In this document: positions 10,746-22,509 of the stretch, in pieces | Numbering within the stretch: the first letter of the stretch is position 1 | How the letters are laid out: every line of letters begins with the position of its first letter | Assembly (NCBI GenBank): GCA_030544235.1 | Contig: CM060471.1 | Location: forward strand, 3,022,848-3,086,847 | Origin: Lepturacanthus savala | Lineage: Eukaryota > Chordata > Actinopteri > Scombriformes > Trichiuridae | Length of the DNA: 64,000 nt | Direction: 5' to 3' | Notes under the pieces: model-generated | What the model was told of the DNA's origin: nothing | The model's input: the letters and a program-made list of their open reading frames with translations, nothing else | Database searches by the model: none | Translations under genes and position numbers: made by a program

Positions 10746-11450
10746 TCCTCTATTGCATTGTGTTGCCATATGGCAACAATTACTTTATCTTCATTTCTCA
10801 AAAAAGTGTGTCCTAAAATCAGCTTCCATGCTGTTGTGATGTCACAACTATATGGTCACAGCTAGCCACCCTATTCACAGCCTTTTCCAATTAGCCAATC
10901 AGAGGAGAGGCTTATTTATATTAAGATGGACACAAAACAACCAGTTTTTTTCTGGAGCTATAGAGGCTGAGAGAGGCAATTATATTATATAGTACAGTTA
11001 GGAATACTTTTAGCTTTTATTTTTGAAGGACACACAATTTATGAGGTCCCATGACCATATCCTGTTTGCTCATTGACATTTGACATGTGAGCATCATTCA
11101 CTCACAACCAAAGGTTGTCTTTTATTCACAATTTTGGAAAATTTTTACCAAATAAAAAATGGACTCACTATTTATTATTACTATTTTTTTACATTTAATT
11201 GATTTTGATGAAGTTTTTTTCCTAATATGCTAAAAAAAAGATTTGTTGCCATATGGCAACAATATGCAAATAGGGAAAATTATTTGTGCATACAACCTAA
11301 TGGAGTCCCATTGACTTGTTTATGACTATGTTTTTTCTTCTTTTTCTTACATTTGTTGTTAAATATATCTATTCTTAGGGCATTTAAAGTAATACAAATA
11401 TTCAAAATATTTTTTACTATGTCTAAGTAATATTTTAATCCATTAGAGGG
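10746..11450 (-). mobile_element. piggyBac-type MITE, family A copy 2, with nested repeat
   Basis: The right end GAGGG at 11446-11450 is followed by TTAA. The left end TCCTCTATTGCAT follows a mutated CTAA. Both palindromes are intact: TGTTGCCATATGGCAACA at 10761-10778 and the 20-bp TTGTTGCCATATGGCAACAA at 11243-11262, the latter followed by AATATGCAAAT. A segment from about 10812 to 10990 is absent from other copies and shares sequence with 5955-6016, so it is probably a nested insertion. Confidence 0.8.
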
Positions 11451-12044
11451 TTAAGATGTTGCTGATGAAAGTTGGCTGCTTGTGGTGCTGTAGTATGCAT
11501 CAGCAAGGGATTCTGAACCAAAGAATCCAGATCAAAGAGTACGTTTATAAGAACAATCAAACCTAAACCATCTGAAACCTTATTCAATCTGCAGCTGCAC
11601 TTAAAGCTGCACTCGGCAGAGCTCCGGTTATTGTTTCACTGTGATTTTTAATGTTTTAAAAAACAGTTTTAATAGCCGATAACTGCATGAAGAGACAGCC
11701 AGGGAGTTAAAAATTGAAATTATAGGACAAACTGCAAAGAGCATCTGTTGCGTGAGCGGTGTGTCCGGTACCTTCCACAGACACTAACGCTGAGGAAGGT
11801 GTCATTAATGTTTTACTATTTAATATAGATTTCAATGTCATGCTGTAGTTTAGTACCAAAGATACAACCAAAAGTACAACTATGCCACAACTGGATTAGA
11901 ATTTCCAAAAAATATTATATATTATTATACATAATATTCAGAACTTTCAGAGAGCAGATGAGCAGTTACAGCAATTATGGCCTAGTGTTTGCTATCCCTT
12001 TAATAATAATCTGTTCAACTTCCAGCTTTCTACAGTGTGACACA

Positions 12045-12199
<155 letters not shown>

Positions 12200-12599
12200 T
12201 CTCTCAGCCTTGCAGGCACAAACATAAATCCTTCAACAAACATAAAGGAACAAAAATCAAAACCATTTATTTTCTTATTGTGTAAAAATACAGCTACAAC
12301 AGGAAGGACAGTGTGAAAGATGTGAATAAAAGACTAAAAGACCTTCCCATTATTGCGAGGAGAAGGCCTTTTGTGTGTTTTTGTATGTCTATACAATAGC
12401 ACAGAGAGGGGAGGGAGGAGAGTTTGATTTAGATGTATTTTAAAACTTTTAGAGCCTGAACAACAACAAAAACTTCAGCATCTTTTTAGCATCAGTCACT
12501 GAGAGGCCAGTGAAGAGCTGGGAAAGGTCTTCAACTGCAGTCTGGAGGATGCAGATTCCATCAAAACAACCAGTGCTGACCCGGAGGGCTGGTTAAGAA

Positions 12600-13140
12600 C
12601 TGTGGACAAGTCTGGTCTTCTTGGAAGATTGGCCTCTCTGTTCCAAAACAGGGATACTAGAGCACATCCTGAGCAGCTGCTCCACGCCGGTATCGATCGA
12701 GGTACAACCAAGTCCTTAAATCCATCGCAGAAGCAACCAGCAAGGGGATCAAGGGCAGCCAATACACCCAACCCACAGCCAAGTCCATCCTCATTGTCAG
12801 CGAAGGACAAAGGCCAGAAAAGACACCAAAGAATTGCACTACAGGTTTGCTTTCCACTACTCAAAGACTGGGCGATGACAGTTGACCTTGAGAGGGAGAT
12901 GAAGATTCCACTACACATCACTAAGTCCAAACTGAGACCTGAAATCATCTGGAGTTGCTGGAGTTGACGGTTCCCTGGGAGGGTTCCCTGGTTGAAAAGG
13001 GGAGAGCAGTGGTTGTGAGCATAGCATGCCGCTTGGACACAGGCTGAGATTTGATCAGCTGGGTCAGGTCGCCTGGATGAGGATGTCTGTTGCAAGACCA
13101 AAAACACCCAGTGAGTTCAGGATACAACACTGATGATGTG
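12600..13140 (+). pseudogene. Retroelement remnant (C-terminal region)
   Basis: In shifting plus-strand frames the sequence reads LEDWPLCSKTGILEHILSSC, then DWAMTVDLEREMKIPLHITK with KLRPEIIW, then LELTVPWEG. These blocks recur together, as I recall, in a large family of retroelement-derived proteins in fish and invertebrates, where they lie downstream of the reverse transcriptase. Several frameshifts and stops are present. The exact clade cannot be fixed from this piece. A long minus-strand open frame over the same bases has no recognisable content. Confidence 0.6.
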
Positions 13141-13149
13141 TCCAAGTCT

Positions 13150-15176
13150 GTGCATCAGCAGGTGTATTGTTAACTGGGCCATGTCTTCTTCATCACTTTA
13201 GAAATGACTTAAATACAAATCAACAAGAAACACTGTATATGACAATATGTTGTACTAACGGTTTTAAGTCTCATAGATGTGTATAAGCTAATTTTAGAGA
13301 TGGCCACTTCATCAGGATATTATATCTGAAATATTATTACACGGAATATAAATTTGAGATACTGTTGCTTTAGTTGAGCATTTACATGGGATTCTACATT
13401 ATACTTTCCACTCTCAAGGGGAAATATTGTCCACTATATTTATTTGCAAGTCCTTAAAAATGTGACCTAATAATTATAATCATCATTGGTATGAATATCT
13501 TTTCTATCATTTAGACAGTATAATCTTTAAAGTATTGGGCTACATTCACATCACAGGTTTCATAACAGTTGTTTTAGTCAGATCTGATGTTTTGTGTTGA
13601 TGGTTCACATGCATATGAGTGGTGACGTTTTTTCAAAACAATGTAGAATTTTCTATGTAAACCTAGATTTTTCTGCTTTTCCCTAAACAAATGTAAAAAA
13701 AAAGCAGAATATAATGGAATATTTTATTTAATAACAGAGTAAAAATAAATAATTACCAAAGTAGTCTACCCTTATGCAAACAAATCCTGTGTTAAAATAA
13801 TTAATTAGGACTGTGAATGCCTGCTGTGTACATGTGGGAATATAAACTAAATCAAGTCAATTTAATCAAGATTTAGTCAGTTAATGTTTGTCATAATTTT
13901 GTCAAGAGTTTCATGATAGTGTAACAGATTTTTTTTCTCAAGATCTGTGTTTACAGAGATTTTCCATACATTCATGGTAATAGACGTCAACATTAATTTC
14001 CTTTGTGTTCATTTTGACAAGGGTCTTTAATTTTGTCTCAGTCACTTACATGAAAATTATATGTTAGTCTTATTGTTTTGTTTTAGTCATAGTTATAGTT
14101 TAGGTATGTAATAAAATGATTTTAGAAACTATGGCAATGGAGTTGGAGAGGAGTTTGTCTTCACGCAGTTTGTTTCATTGTTTCCTGTGTTGAGCAGCTT
14201 AGTCACACCACGGTGACCTCAGAGGAAACTAAACGTTCACCCTGAGTAATTTAAACACACACTAACACACCTGCAGGCACACAGCCATTCCCGAGTGGCC
14301 GGGAGCAGCCATCCACATCAACACATTACCTCCTAATCTCCTTTTTTTTCTCCTCCACCAGTTCTGCTCATGTTCTCACTTCCTCCTTTTCTCTCATTGC
14401 ATCCTCCTGATTGACATTTTTCATCAACTCATTTCCTTATACGCTGTTATTATAGAACTACAAATCATTTTAGAGCCTATTTGGGCTACATTTATTTCTC
14501 TAGGGGAGGTGGGGAGATGTTAACTTTTCCTCATGTTCTGTGATTTCAATCCAGTTTGAAATCTTCTTTCAGAGAACTCACTTCTTCTGTCACTTAAGTC
14601 CCATTCAGAGTGATTTTTTCTTGTACTTGAGTTTTTCCTACCTACCTACCTACTTACCATGGAATCTCATCAAATGGACCCTCATAATGTCAGCTACAGG
14701 TAGGTACTGCTACAAGTAATAGCTATTTTTTTTCACAATTAATCTCTACATTTTTCTAGATTACCTATAATCCTGCCATCATCAGATTGTTGACCCACTT
14801 TCACTCCTGGTGATCATGTGATGATGTGTTCTAGTTGAGCAGAATTAAACATGCTGCCTTAAGACATTTAGTTGTGTTTTTTGGAAGGTGTGGAAAATAG
14901 GGGGTGCGTCAACCAGGTAGGGATATAGATGGAGTTTTGGAACCGCTGCTCTAAACTAATCAATGTCTGAGTCTTATGTGGAAGCTCCACACACAATGTT
15001 GTTACCCAGCCTTCTCACTTGACTTGGCAGCACTGCAGCGAAAAACAGAAAGCAGCTTTTGCTTTTAGTATTGACCCACCTGCAGAAAAGACACACACAA
15101 CAGCAGCAGCTCTACTGAACTGCTGGTCGAACCGAGTTTGGTGTGTAACGGTGTGTTGACAGCAACTTCAGCCTCT

Positions 15177-15177
<1 letters not shown>
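13150..15177. other. Intron sequence, little recognised
   Basis: About 2 kb of AT-rich ccser2 intron. The only repeat-like trace is a short hAT-end-like motif near 14945-14957 (GGAACCGCTGCTCTA). No exon-like segment was recognised. Confidence 0.45.

Positions 15178-15213
<36 letters not shown>
15178..15213. repeat. (CA)n microsatellite
   Basis: Short CA repeat in the intron between ccser2 exons 6 and 7. Confidence 0.85.
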
Positions 15214-15565
15214 CTCGGACCAACACTGACCCCTGGTGGTCGCTCAAAACATTAACAATAATATTTGTTCCATTTCAGAAATCAACAACCTTCACACTGC
15301 TCAAAAGTTAAAAACAGAAATTAGCCAGGACTGTCACTCTTTAAGACACACAGCTCATTAACACACAGGTCTCATTAAGAGCAGAGAGAGACAGCAGCGG
15401 TTCTTGCAGTCCAGACTGGAGCCAATTAGGCAGAGGCAGTTCTGTCTTCCATCAACTAAACAACGGTCCAGCTTTCCATAAAATGCTGTCAAGTCATGTT
15501 GTATCTGTCTGTGTTGAAAGCCCTACCTGCCGTTTTATTTGTAAGATGAATCTAATCTTTCTTAA

Positions 15566-16105
15566 CCCTCTATTGCATGAAACAGTACTTAGACATGGTA
15601 AAACGTATTTTTAATGTTTTTATTACTAAATATTTGGCCTAAATAAATATATAGATGTATTTAAGAAATATAGAAAAAGTTGTAAACATAGTCTCAGGAT
15701 AGTCTCATGCTATGTAAGTCAATAGGAATCCATTAGGTTGTATACACTAGGAATTTTCCATATTTGCATATTGTTGCCAGATGGTACCAAGATTATTTTA
15801 GCATATCAGAAAAACAACTTGTACAAAAAATTAAAACATTGAAATATATTCAAGTAAATTTTTTTATTTGGTGGTGAAATTTTCCCAAATTCTGAATAAA
15901 AGACACGGAGAGAGTGATTTTCACATATCAAATGTCAATGAGCAAAAGGGACTGAAACAGGATATTCTGTGACCTCATAAATAAAGCCAAAATAAAAGCC
16001 CAATTTTCACACCTAACTGTAAAAACATAGATTTTATATCACAGCTTTTTAGAAAAATGAAGATAAAATAATTGTTGCCATATGGCAACACTATACAATA
16101 GAGGG
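15566..16105 (+). mobile_element. piggyBac-type MITE, family A copy 3 (complete)
   Basis: The 540-bp element is flanked by exact TTAA at 15562-15565 and 16106-16109. The ends are CCCTCTATTGCAT and the complement of CCCTCTATTGTAT. TTAA duplication with CCC-type termini is the hallmark of piggyBac transposition. It has no open frame for a transposase and must have been moved in trans. The palindrome TGTTGCCATATGGCAACA lies 15 bp inside the right end (16073-16090), and a decayed second palindrome is near 15770-15789. This is the reference copy for the family. Confidence 0.88.
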
Positions 16106-16109
16106 TTAA

Positions 16110-16850
16110 ACTCAGAAAAATGCTTTGGCATGAAATTACTAAAACGTTAACAGCCTTGTTGTTATCTGTCTTTCTGCAAATAAGGTGGTATTCACTCATA
16201 TCAGTGGCCAATATTTATCTGCTGTGTCACACACCAGTCTTGAATTATTATTTTATCTAACTATATTTCACAGTTTCGAATACATGGTGAATCTTCCAAC
16301 TATGACTATAGTCATATTTTGTGGTAAGTCTGCTGTGTGTGCGTGTTTTTCCCCTAATTTCATATGCAAATAGGTGTGTGCCTAATTGCTGGGAAGGCTC
16401 TACACTCTGGCCTGTGATTGGCCGACATGGAGAACATGTGATATACAAGAGGCCAAGATGGCAGCGGACACTCCTCATCCACCTTTTCTCTTCTCCCAAC
16501 TGTCCACAGTTACATTGTGTTTTTCTTAGTTTTTTTGAGTAAGGCTGGACTGCCGGTTTTGTTAATCTTGTTTTTTCCTGTTTATTTAGTTAGGGAGGTA
16601 AGTCTTTATCATTTGTCTTCTTAGTTTGGTTTGGTTAGTTTCTCACTTTCTAGACAGGATCCTTTTGTTTGTTGTTTTGGCCTCAACACTTTTGTTATAC
16701 TTATATGTTCACTTATATGTTTCTGTAAATATATCATTTTTTTATATTCCAACAAATTTTTATTTGTAGCTACTTAGGACTTGGGAAGATGAATCATAAA
16801 CCATTCAGCTGTGTGTCAGTTCAGTGAGTCGGATTAACTCACTACTATGG
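16110..16850. other. Intron segment, promoter-like GC patch
   Basis: No feature is assigned with confidence. A less AT-rich patch at 16385-16500 contains GATTGGCCGACATGGAG and an AAGATGGCAGCGG motif followed by pyrimidine-rich sequence. This resembles 5' untranslated regions of some retroelements, but I cannot name a family. Confidence 0.3.
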
Positions 16851-16854
16851 GGTA

Positions 16855-17005
16855 TTTTTTAAATTTAATTAAAATTTGATATTTTTTCTAATATGGTAAA
16901 ATAGATGTGTTTCCATAGAGCAACAATATGTAAATATGGAAAAAAAACCTAGTGCATACAGAGTCCCATTGACTTACATGGCATGAAACTACCCTGAGAA
17001 TATCG
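16855..17005 (-). mobile_element. piggyBac-type MITE, family A copy 4 (internal fragment)
   Basis: Contains the decayed internal palindrome (TTTCCATAGAGCAACAATAT) and the conserved GAGTCCCATTGACTTACATG segment of family A. Both ends are missing. Confidence 0.6.
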
Positions 17006-17567
17006 ATTAAATATAAAAGATGACTTATAAACTTTGATCTTTTACAATCTGAGGTGTGCTGTAGATAAGTAAGAACCCTCGGTAGTGATGTTACTTACTT
17101 CCTGTTGACCTTTGCAGCTACACTGACGTGGACAGTATGAATTGGCCTTTATTTGTTTTATTTGTATTGTAATTCACAGATCAGCCACACGAGGGAGGCA
17201 GAGGATTTCACTCCGTGTTTAACAGTCCTAATAACAACACTTGATGCAGAGGTTTGAGCTGAGTGACAAAGACGACCCGGGACACTCATTGTTTAAAGAT
17301 GGATGACCTCTGAGTCATCACTAAGCTAAACAAGGTGAGCTTTTATTGGATTTGGTCACTTCTATTTTACTTGAACTACATTTAAATTTGGATGGTACTG
17401 ACAAAACAGAGAATTCTTTGAGATATTCAGTTGTATTTTCTTTCTCATATAGATTCTTCTTAGAAAATATTTTTAGAACTTGATGCTGCTCTAAGTGGCG
17501 CTATAGGTCAGATTCGTAGTGATATTGTGTTACTTAGACAAAAATATAAAACATGTTTATATATATA

Positions 17568-18780
17568 CACTTTATTAGGTACACCATGCTAGTAACGGGT
17601 TGGACCCCCTTTTGCCTTCAGAACTGCCTCAATTCTTCATGGCATAGATTCAACAAGGTGCTGGAAGCATTCCTCAGAGAGTTTGGTCCATATTGACATG
17701 ATGGCATCACACAGTTGGCACAGATTTGTCGGCTGCACATCCATGATGCGAATCTCCCGTTCCACCACATCCCAAAGATGCTCTATTGGATTGAGATCTG
17801 GTGACTGTGGAGGCCATTTGAGTACAGTGAACTCATTGTCATGTTCAAGAAACCAGTCTGAGATGATTCCAGCTTTATGACATGGCGCATTATCCTGCTG
17901 AAAGTAGCCATCAGAAGTTGGGTACATTGTGGTCATAAAGGGATGGACATGGTCAGCAACAATACTCAGGTAGGCTGTGGTGTTGCAACGAAGCTCAATT
18001 GGTACCAAGGGGCCCAAAGAGTGCCAAGAAAATATTCCCCACACCATTACACCACCACCACCACCAGCCTGAACCGTTGATACAAGGCAGGATGGATCCA
18101 TGCTTTCATGTTGTTGACGCCAAATTCTGACCCTACCATCCGAATGTTGCAGCAGAAATCGAGACTCATCAGACCAGGCAACGTTTTTCCAATCTTCTAT
18201 TGTCCAATTTTGAAGAGCTTGTGCAAATTGTAGCCTCAGTTTCCTGTTCTTAGCTGAAAGGAGTGGCACCCGGCGTGGTCTTCTGCTGCTGTAGCCCATC
18301 TGCCTCAAAGTTCCACGTACTGTGCATTCAGAGATGCTCTTCTGCCTACCTTGGTTGTAACGGGTGGTTATTTGAGTCACTGTTGCCTTTCTATCAGCTC
18401 AAACCAGTCTGGCCATTCTCCTCTGACCTCTGGCATCAACAAGGCATTTCCGCCCACAGAACTGCCGCTCACTGGATATTTTTTCTTTTTCGGACCATTC
18501 TCTGTAAACCCTAGAGATGGTTGTGCGTGAAAATCCCAGTAGATCAGCAGTTTCTGAAATACTCAGACCAGCCCTTCTGGCACCAACAACCATGCCACAT
18601 TCAAAGTCACTCAAATCACCTTTCTTCCCCAAACTGATGCTCGGTTTGAACTGCAGGAGATTGTCTTGACCATGTCTACATGCCTAAATGCACTGAGTTG
18701 CTGCCATGTGATTGGTTGATTAGAAATTAAGTGTTAACAAGCAGTTGGACAGGTGTACCTAATAAAGTGGCCGGTGAGTG
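17568..18780 (-). mobile_element. Tc1/mariner DD36E (Incomer-like) element, copy 3
   Basis: The right end is complete (GGCCGGTGAGTG). The left terminus lacks about nine bases of the CACTCACCGGCC repeat and runs straight into a TA tract. It is followed after 18780 by a (TA)n tract and then another Tc1 element. Confidence 0.9.
17589..18632 (-). pseudogene. DD36E transposase, copy 3, point-mutated
   Basis: There are no frameshifts, but the start codon is TTG where relatives have ATG (18632). Two CGA arginine codons have become TGA: after RMARLV (about 18398) and after VESMP (about 17636). The DDE residues are all present, with WSDES, QQDNAPCH and NPIEHLWD giving 36-residue spacing. The glycine run AGGGGGV carries one extra codon compared with copies 1 and 4. 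The lesions look like CpG decay. Confidence 0.9.
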
Positions 18781-18784
18781 TGTG

Positions 18785-18786
<2 letters not shown>

Positions 18787-18836
<50 letters not shown>
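18787..18836. repeat. (TA)n microsatellite between two Tc1 elements
   Basis: TA repeat that joins DD36E copy 3 to the next Tc1 element. TA is the insertion target of both families. Confidence 0.9.
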
Positions 18837-18838
<2 letters not shown>

Positions 18839-18841
<3 letters not shown>

Positions 18842-20436
18842 TGGGGAAAACAAGTATTTGAACACCCTGCTATTTTGCTATTTCTCCCACTTAGAAATCT
18901 CATGGAGGGGTCTGAAATTTTGCATGTCCACTGTGAGAGAGATAAACTAAAAAGAAAAATCCAGAAATCACAATGCATGATTTTTTAACAATTTATTTGT
19001 GTGATATAGCGGCAAATAAGTATTTGAACACCTGAGAAAATGAATGTTAATATTTGGTACAGTAGCCTTTGTTTGCTATTACAGTGGTCAAACGTTTCCT
19101 GTATTTTTTCACCAGGTTTGCACATACTGCAGGAGGGATCCTGGCCCACTCCTCCACACAGATCTTCTCTAGATCAGTCAGGTTTCTGGGCTGTCGCTGA
19201 GAAACACGGAGTTTGAGCTCCCTCCAAAGATTTTCGATTGGGTTCAGGTCTGGAGACTGGCTGGGCCATGCTAGAACCTTGATATGCTTCTTACGGAGCC
19301 AGTCCTTGGTTTTCCTGGCTGTGTGCTTTGGGTCGTTGTCGTGTTGGAAGACCCAGCCACGACCCATCTTCAATGCTCTGACTGAGGGAAGGAGGTTGTT
19401 CCCCAAAATCTCACAATACACGGCCCCAGTCATCCTCTCTTTAATGCAGTGCACTCGTCCTGTCCCATGTGCAGAAAAACACCCCCAAAGCATGATGCTA
19501 CCACCCCCATGCTTCACAGTAGGGATGGTGTTCTTCGGATTGTACTCTTCATTCTTCTTCCTCCAAACACGCTTAGTGGAATTATGACCAAAAAGTTCTA
19601 TTTTGGTCTCATCTGACCACAAAACTTTCTCCCATGACTCCTCTGTATCATCCAAATGGTCATATGCAAACTTAAGACGGGCCTTGACATGTGCTGATTT
19701 AAGCAGGGGAACCTTTCGTGCCATGCATGATTTCAAATCATGACGTCTTAGTGTATTACCTACAGTAACCTTGGAAACGTTGGTCCCAGTTCTTTTCAGG
19801 TCATTGACCAACTCCTGTCATGTAGCTCCAGGCTGATTCCTCACCTTTCTTAGAATCATTGAGACCCCACGAGGTGATATCTTGCATGGGGCTCCACTCC
19901 GATTGAGATTGACCGTCATGTTTAGCTTCTTCCATTTTCTAATGATTGCTCCAACAGTGGACCTTTTTTCACCAAGCTGCTTGGCAATTGCTCCGTAGCC
20001 CTTTCCAGCCTTGTGGAGGTGTACAATTTTCTCTCTTGTGTCGTTGGACAGCTCTTTGGTCTTCGCCATGTTACAAGTTAAAGTCTTGCTGATTGTATGG
20101 GGTGGACAGGTGTCTTTATGTAGCTAACGACTTCAAACAGGTGCATCTGATTAAGGATGATACATGGAGTGCAGGTGGACTTCTAATGGGCGGACTAACA
20201 GGTCCTTCAGGGTCAGAATTCTAGATGACACACAGGTGTTCAAATACTTATTTGCCGCTATATCACACAAATAAATTGTTAAAAAATCATGCATTGTGAT
20301 TTCTGGATTTTTCTTTTTAGTTTATCTCTCTCACAGTGGACATGCACCTACGATGAAAATTTCAGACCCCTCCATGATTTCTAAGTGGGAGAAATAGCAA
20401 AATAGCAGGGTGTTCAAATACTTGTTTTCCCCACTG
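18839..20436 (-). mobile_element. Tc1 element with long IR/DR ends
   Basis: The 1598-bp element begins CAGTGGGGAAAACAAGTATT and ends with its complement, followed by TA at 20437-20438. The inverted arms are about 200 bp (18839-19035 and 20233-20436). Each arm holds two direct repeats of the AAGTATTTGAACACC core (about 18853 and 19018 on the left, 20236 and 20410 on the right). This is the IR/DR arrangement known from Sleeping Beauty-type elements. Both flanks are (TA)n. Confidence 0.93.
19047..20069 (-). pseudogene. Tc1 DD34E transposase with a single nonsense codon
   Basis: A 340-codon frame starts MAKTKELSNDTREKIV. It is interrupted only at codon 84, where QPGAT is followed by TGA in place of an arginine CGA (about 19818). 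The remainder holds the paired DNA-binding helices, the first catalytic aspartate in WSDETKIELFG (residue 153), the second in FQHDNDPKHTA, and the glutamate in PDLNPIENLW, with 34 residues between the last two. The end is NKGYCTKY. One base change separates it from an open frame, so the insertion is young or was recently maintained. Confidence 0.93.
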
Positions 20437-20438
20437 TA

Positions 20439-20440
20439 TG

Positions 20441-20511
<71 letters not shown>
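20439..20511. repeat. (TA)n microsatellite
   Basis: TA repeat at the right flank of the Tc1 element. Together with 18787-18836 it suggests insertion into an existing TA tract. Confidence 0.9.
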
Positions 20512-20512
<1 letters not shown>

Positions 20513-21060
20513 GTTACCCCAGATGGTGAGACAGTCCCTGTCTGTATGCACTATCTATATGCACATAAATTGTATCATGGACTCACCTAACACAATACAA
20601 TAAAGAAATATTTAGAAGCAGCAGGAGCCTACAGCTTTGACATTTTCACGATCTTCAAGTTCCCCGCTGAGAGAAATCCAGTCCAGACTTGTTTCAGAAA
20701 TGTGCAACAAGTACCAATTGTACATGATCTTCTGACATTTAACTTCATCTCTGATGGCCTGTTTCTGCCTGTTTGAAGTTCAGTTTGCTTTTCAGCTTGC
20801 TGGAAGTGAACCGTTTATTGTTCAAAGTGGTCCTGACCCGTGTCTGAAGACTGCTTTCGACTTCACAAACCAGCAAAATAGGACAAAGACACAGGACAGA
20901 GCTGATGTTGGTGGAATATTAATTTCTCAAATTTGTCTTTTCTATTCAGGGACCTTTGCCCAACAGATGCTCCTGAGCATATTTAGCCACTTCCTCTGAC
21001 ATGGCATGAAGTCAGATGATTTATCTTGTTTTATTCAGATGTGACTAGGGCTGCAAAATT
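20512..21060. other. Intron sequence, no feature recognised
   Basis: No exon, transposon end or inverted repeat was recognised. An 81-codon open frame at 20754-20999 has no family resemblance and lies in an intron. Confidence 0.45.
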
Positions 21061-21064
21061 CTAG

Positions 21065-21322
21065 GAATTTTGAAAATTGAAAAACTCTCTTGGAAAATGT
21101 TTTAAAACATTATAAACACATGCTACCAACAAGTTTTATATGTTAGGTGGATTATATATTTAAATGATTCTTTTTCAGTTACGCCATTTGACATTTAAAT
21201 AACAAGAAACCAACATGAACACATAATGTACATTTAGAGAGACCTGATGAATGATTCTTAAAACTGTATTTTTAAGAACTTTCTCATCTTGCCAAATGTT
21301 ATTTGTCACTGACCCATGTAGT
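21065..21322 (-). mobile_element. MITE family D (TGGGTCAGTGACAAA ends), truncated
   Basis: Ends TTTGTCACTGACCCA at 21305-21320 and reads back through the shared ACATGAACACA and TTAGGTGGATTATATAT segments. The other terminus is missing. Other copies are at 23600, 28368, 32984, 49645 and 63525. Confidence 0.65.
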
Positions 21323-21550
21323 CAGTAATTCTGAAGCATCAGTGTCTGAGTATCTTGTTACTATTGTAGCTGCTTTAGGCGGAGCTAGTTTTAACTATTT
21401 TCTATAGTTAGTAGTTATTAGTTAGTTTAATCTAGTGGTTTCCAACTCAGTGGTCGGGCCCCTCCAACGGGTCATCAGATGAATGTGAGGGGATGTGAGA
21501 TGATAATTGAGAAACAAAAAAGGACAAACTAACAAAGTTCTGAAGATTGT
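21296..21550. repeat. Interspersed repeat shared with 54950-55250
   Basis: The segments GTTACTATTGTAGCTGCT, AGTGGTTTCCAACTCAG and GATGTGAGATGATAATTG recur in the same order near 55040-55190. The second motif resembles a hAT terminus, but no target duplication is visible. Confidence 0.5.
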
Positions 21551-21648
21551 AGGTTATAATTGTGAAAATAAAATTAATCTGATTTGTCGGATTTTCCTCC
21601 AGTTTTGTCTTCTTTACCCTCTAGCATGCACACACATGCACGACTTAC

Positions 21649-21822
21649 AATGCTGTTGAGGTCAGAGTCGAAACTCCCAATGTGGTGGGTGGTGTTGCTG
21701 TTGGTGTGGATGGAAGCGGCAGTGGTGGCGCCCCCTAGTGGCTCCAGACCCTCCTCATCCCACATGTAGGTTGCCCCAGACCCACAGCTGTCTGAAGGGG
21801 ACAGGTCCAGAGACGAGCCGCC
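21649..21822 (-). CDS. ccser2: ccser2 exon 6 (YMWDEEGLEPLG block)
   Basis: The acceptor is CTGTGCTTCAG and the donor GTAAGT. The 174-nt phase 0-0 exon encodes GGSSLDLSPSDSCGSGATYM, then WDEEGLEPLGGATTAASIH, then TNSNTTHHIGSFDSDLNSI. The SPSDS-x-GTYMWDEEGLEP block is strongly conserved in CCSER2 and identifies the gene. The frame remains open past the donor, which is why the splice site rather than the open frame sets the end. Confidence 0.95.
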
Positions 21823-22167
21823 CTGAAGCACAGGACAGAGAACAAAGACGTCACAAAAACTACTTCAGATACAGTTACAGAACACTAACAAGTTATGGGG
21901 AGACATTTTTTCCTCCTCTCTACCTCAAAAGTGTTAATTTCTGCTCTCTTTTATAAAATTACATAAAGTTTGACTCTTTCGTCCAGCAATAACAGTAAGA
22001 AGTGGTAATATTCAGTGAAATGACTTCCTGTCTGATACCAGTTTAAATGGACTCAAAGCAGAAACTTGTCAGTGTTTCGTTCTAACGTTTGTTCAGTGCT
22101 ACTGGAATTGGAATTAACTGTGACTAACAGTCTATGGTGGAGTCTAACCGCACCTATAACTACACAT

Positions 22168-22354
22168 GCCATATGGCAATGATTACTTTATCTTAATTTT
22201 TCTAAAAAGCTGTGAGATAAAATCTGTTTTTACAGTTAGGTGTGAAAAGGGGGGTATATCTATTATTTAGGCTATTTTAAGTAATAAAAACATTAAAAAG
22301 TTTTTTTTGTTTGTTTTTTTTACTATATTTAACTAATATTTGATGCAATAGAAG
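22168..22354 (-). mobile_element. piggyBac-type MITE, family A copy 5 (internally deleted)
   Basis: Begins with a decayed palindrome (TGCCATATGGCAATGATTAC) and ends GATGCAATAGAAGGTAA, the other terminus. Most of the interior is missing, leaving about 187 bp. Confidence 0.6.
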
Positions 22355-22509
22355 GTAAATAATATTTTCCAACATATTCCCAAACACTGTTGTTTATACC
22401 ATCTAGTTTATGTGTTTATGTGTATTTATTTCCTGAATTTATAAGCTTTCAAATAAATGGAGTGGAAAGTCCAATATTTCCCCCTGAAATGTAATGGAGG
22501 GAAATATAC

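Noticed and set aside
12496..13107. 203-codon minus-strand open frame
   Set aside because: It is antisense to a recognisable retroelement remnant and has no family resemblance of its own.
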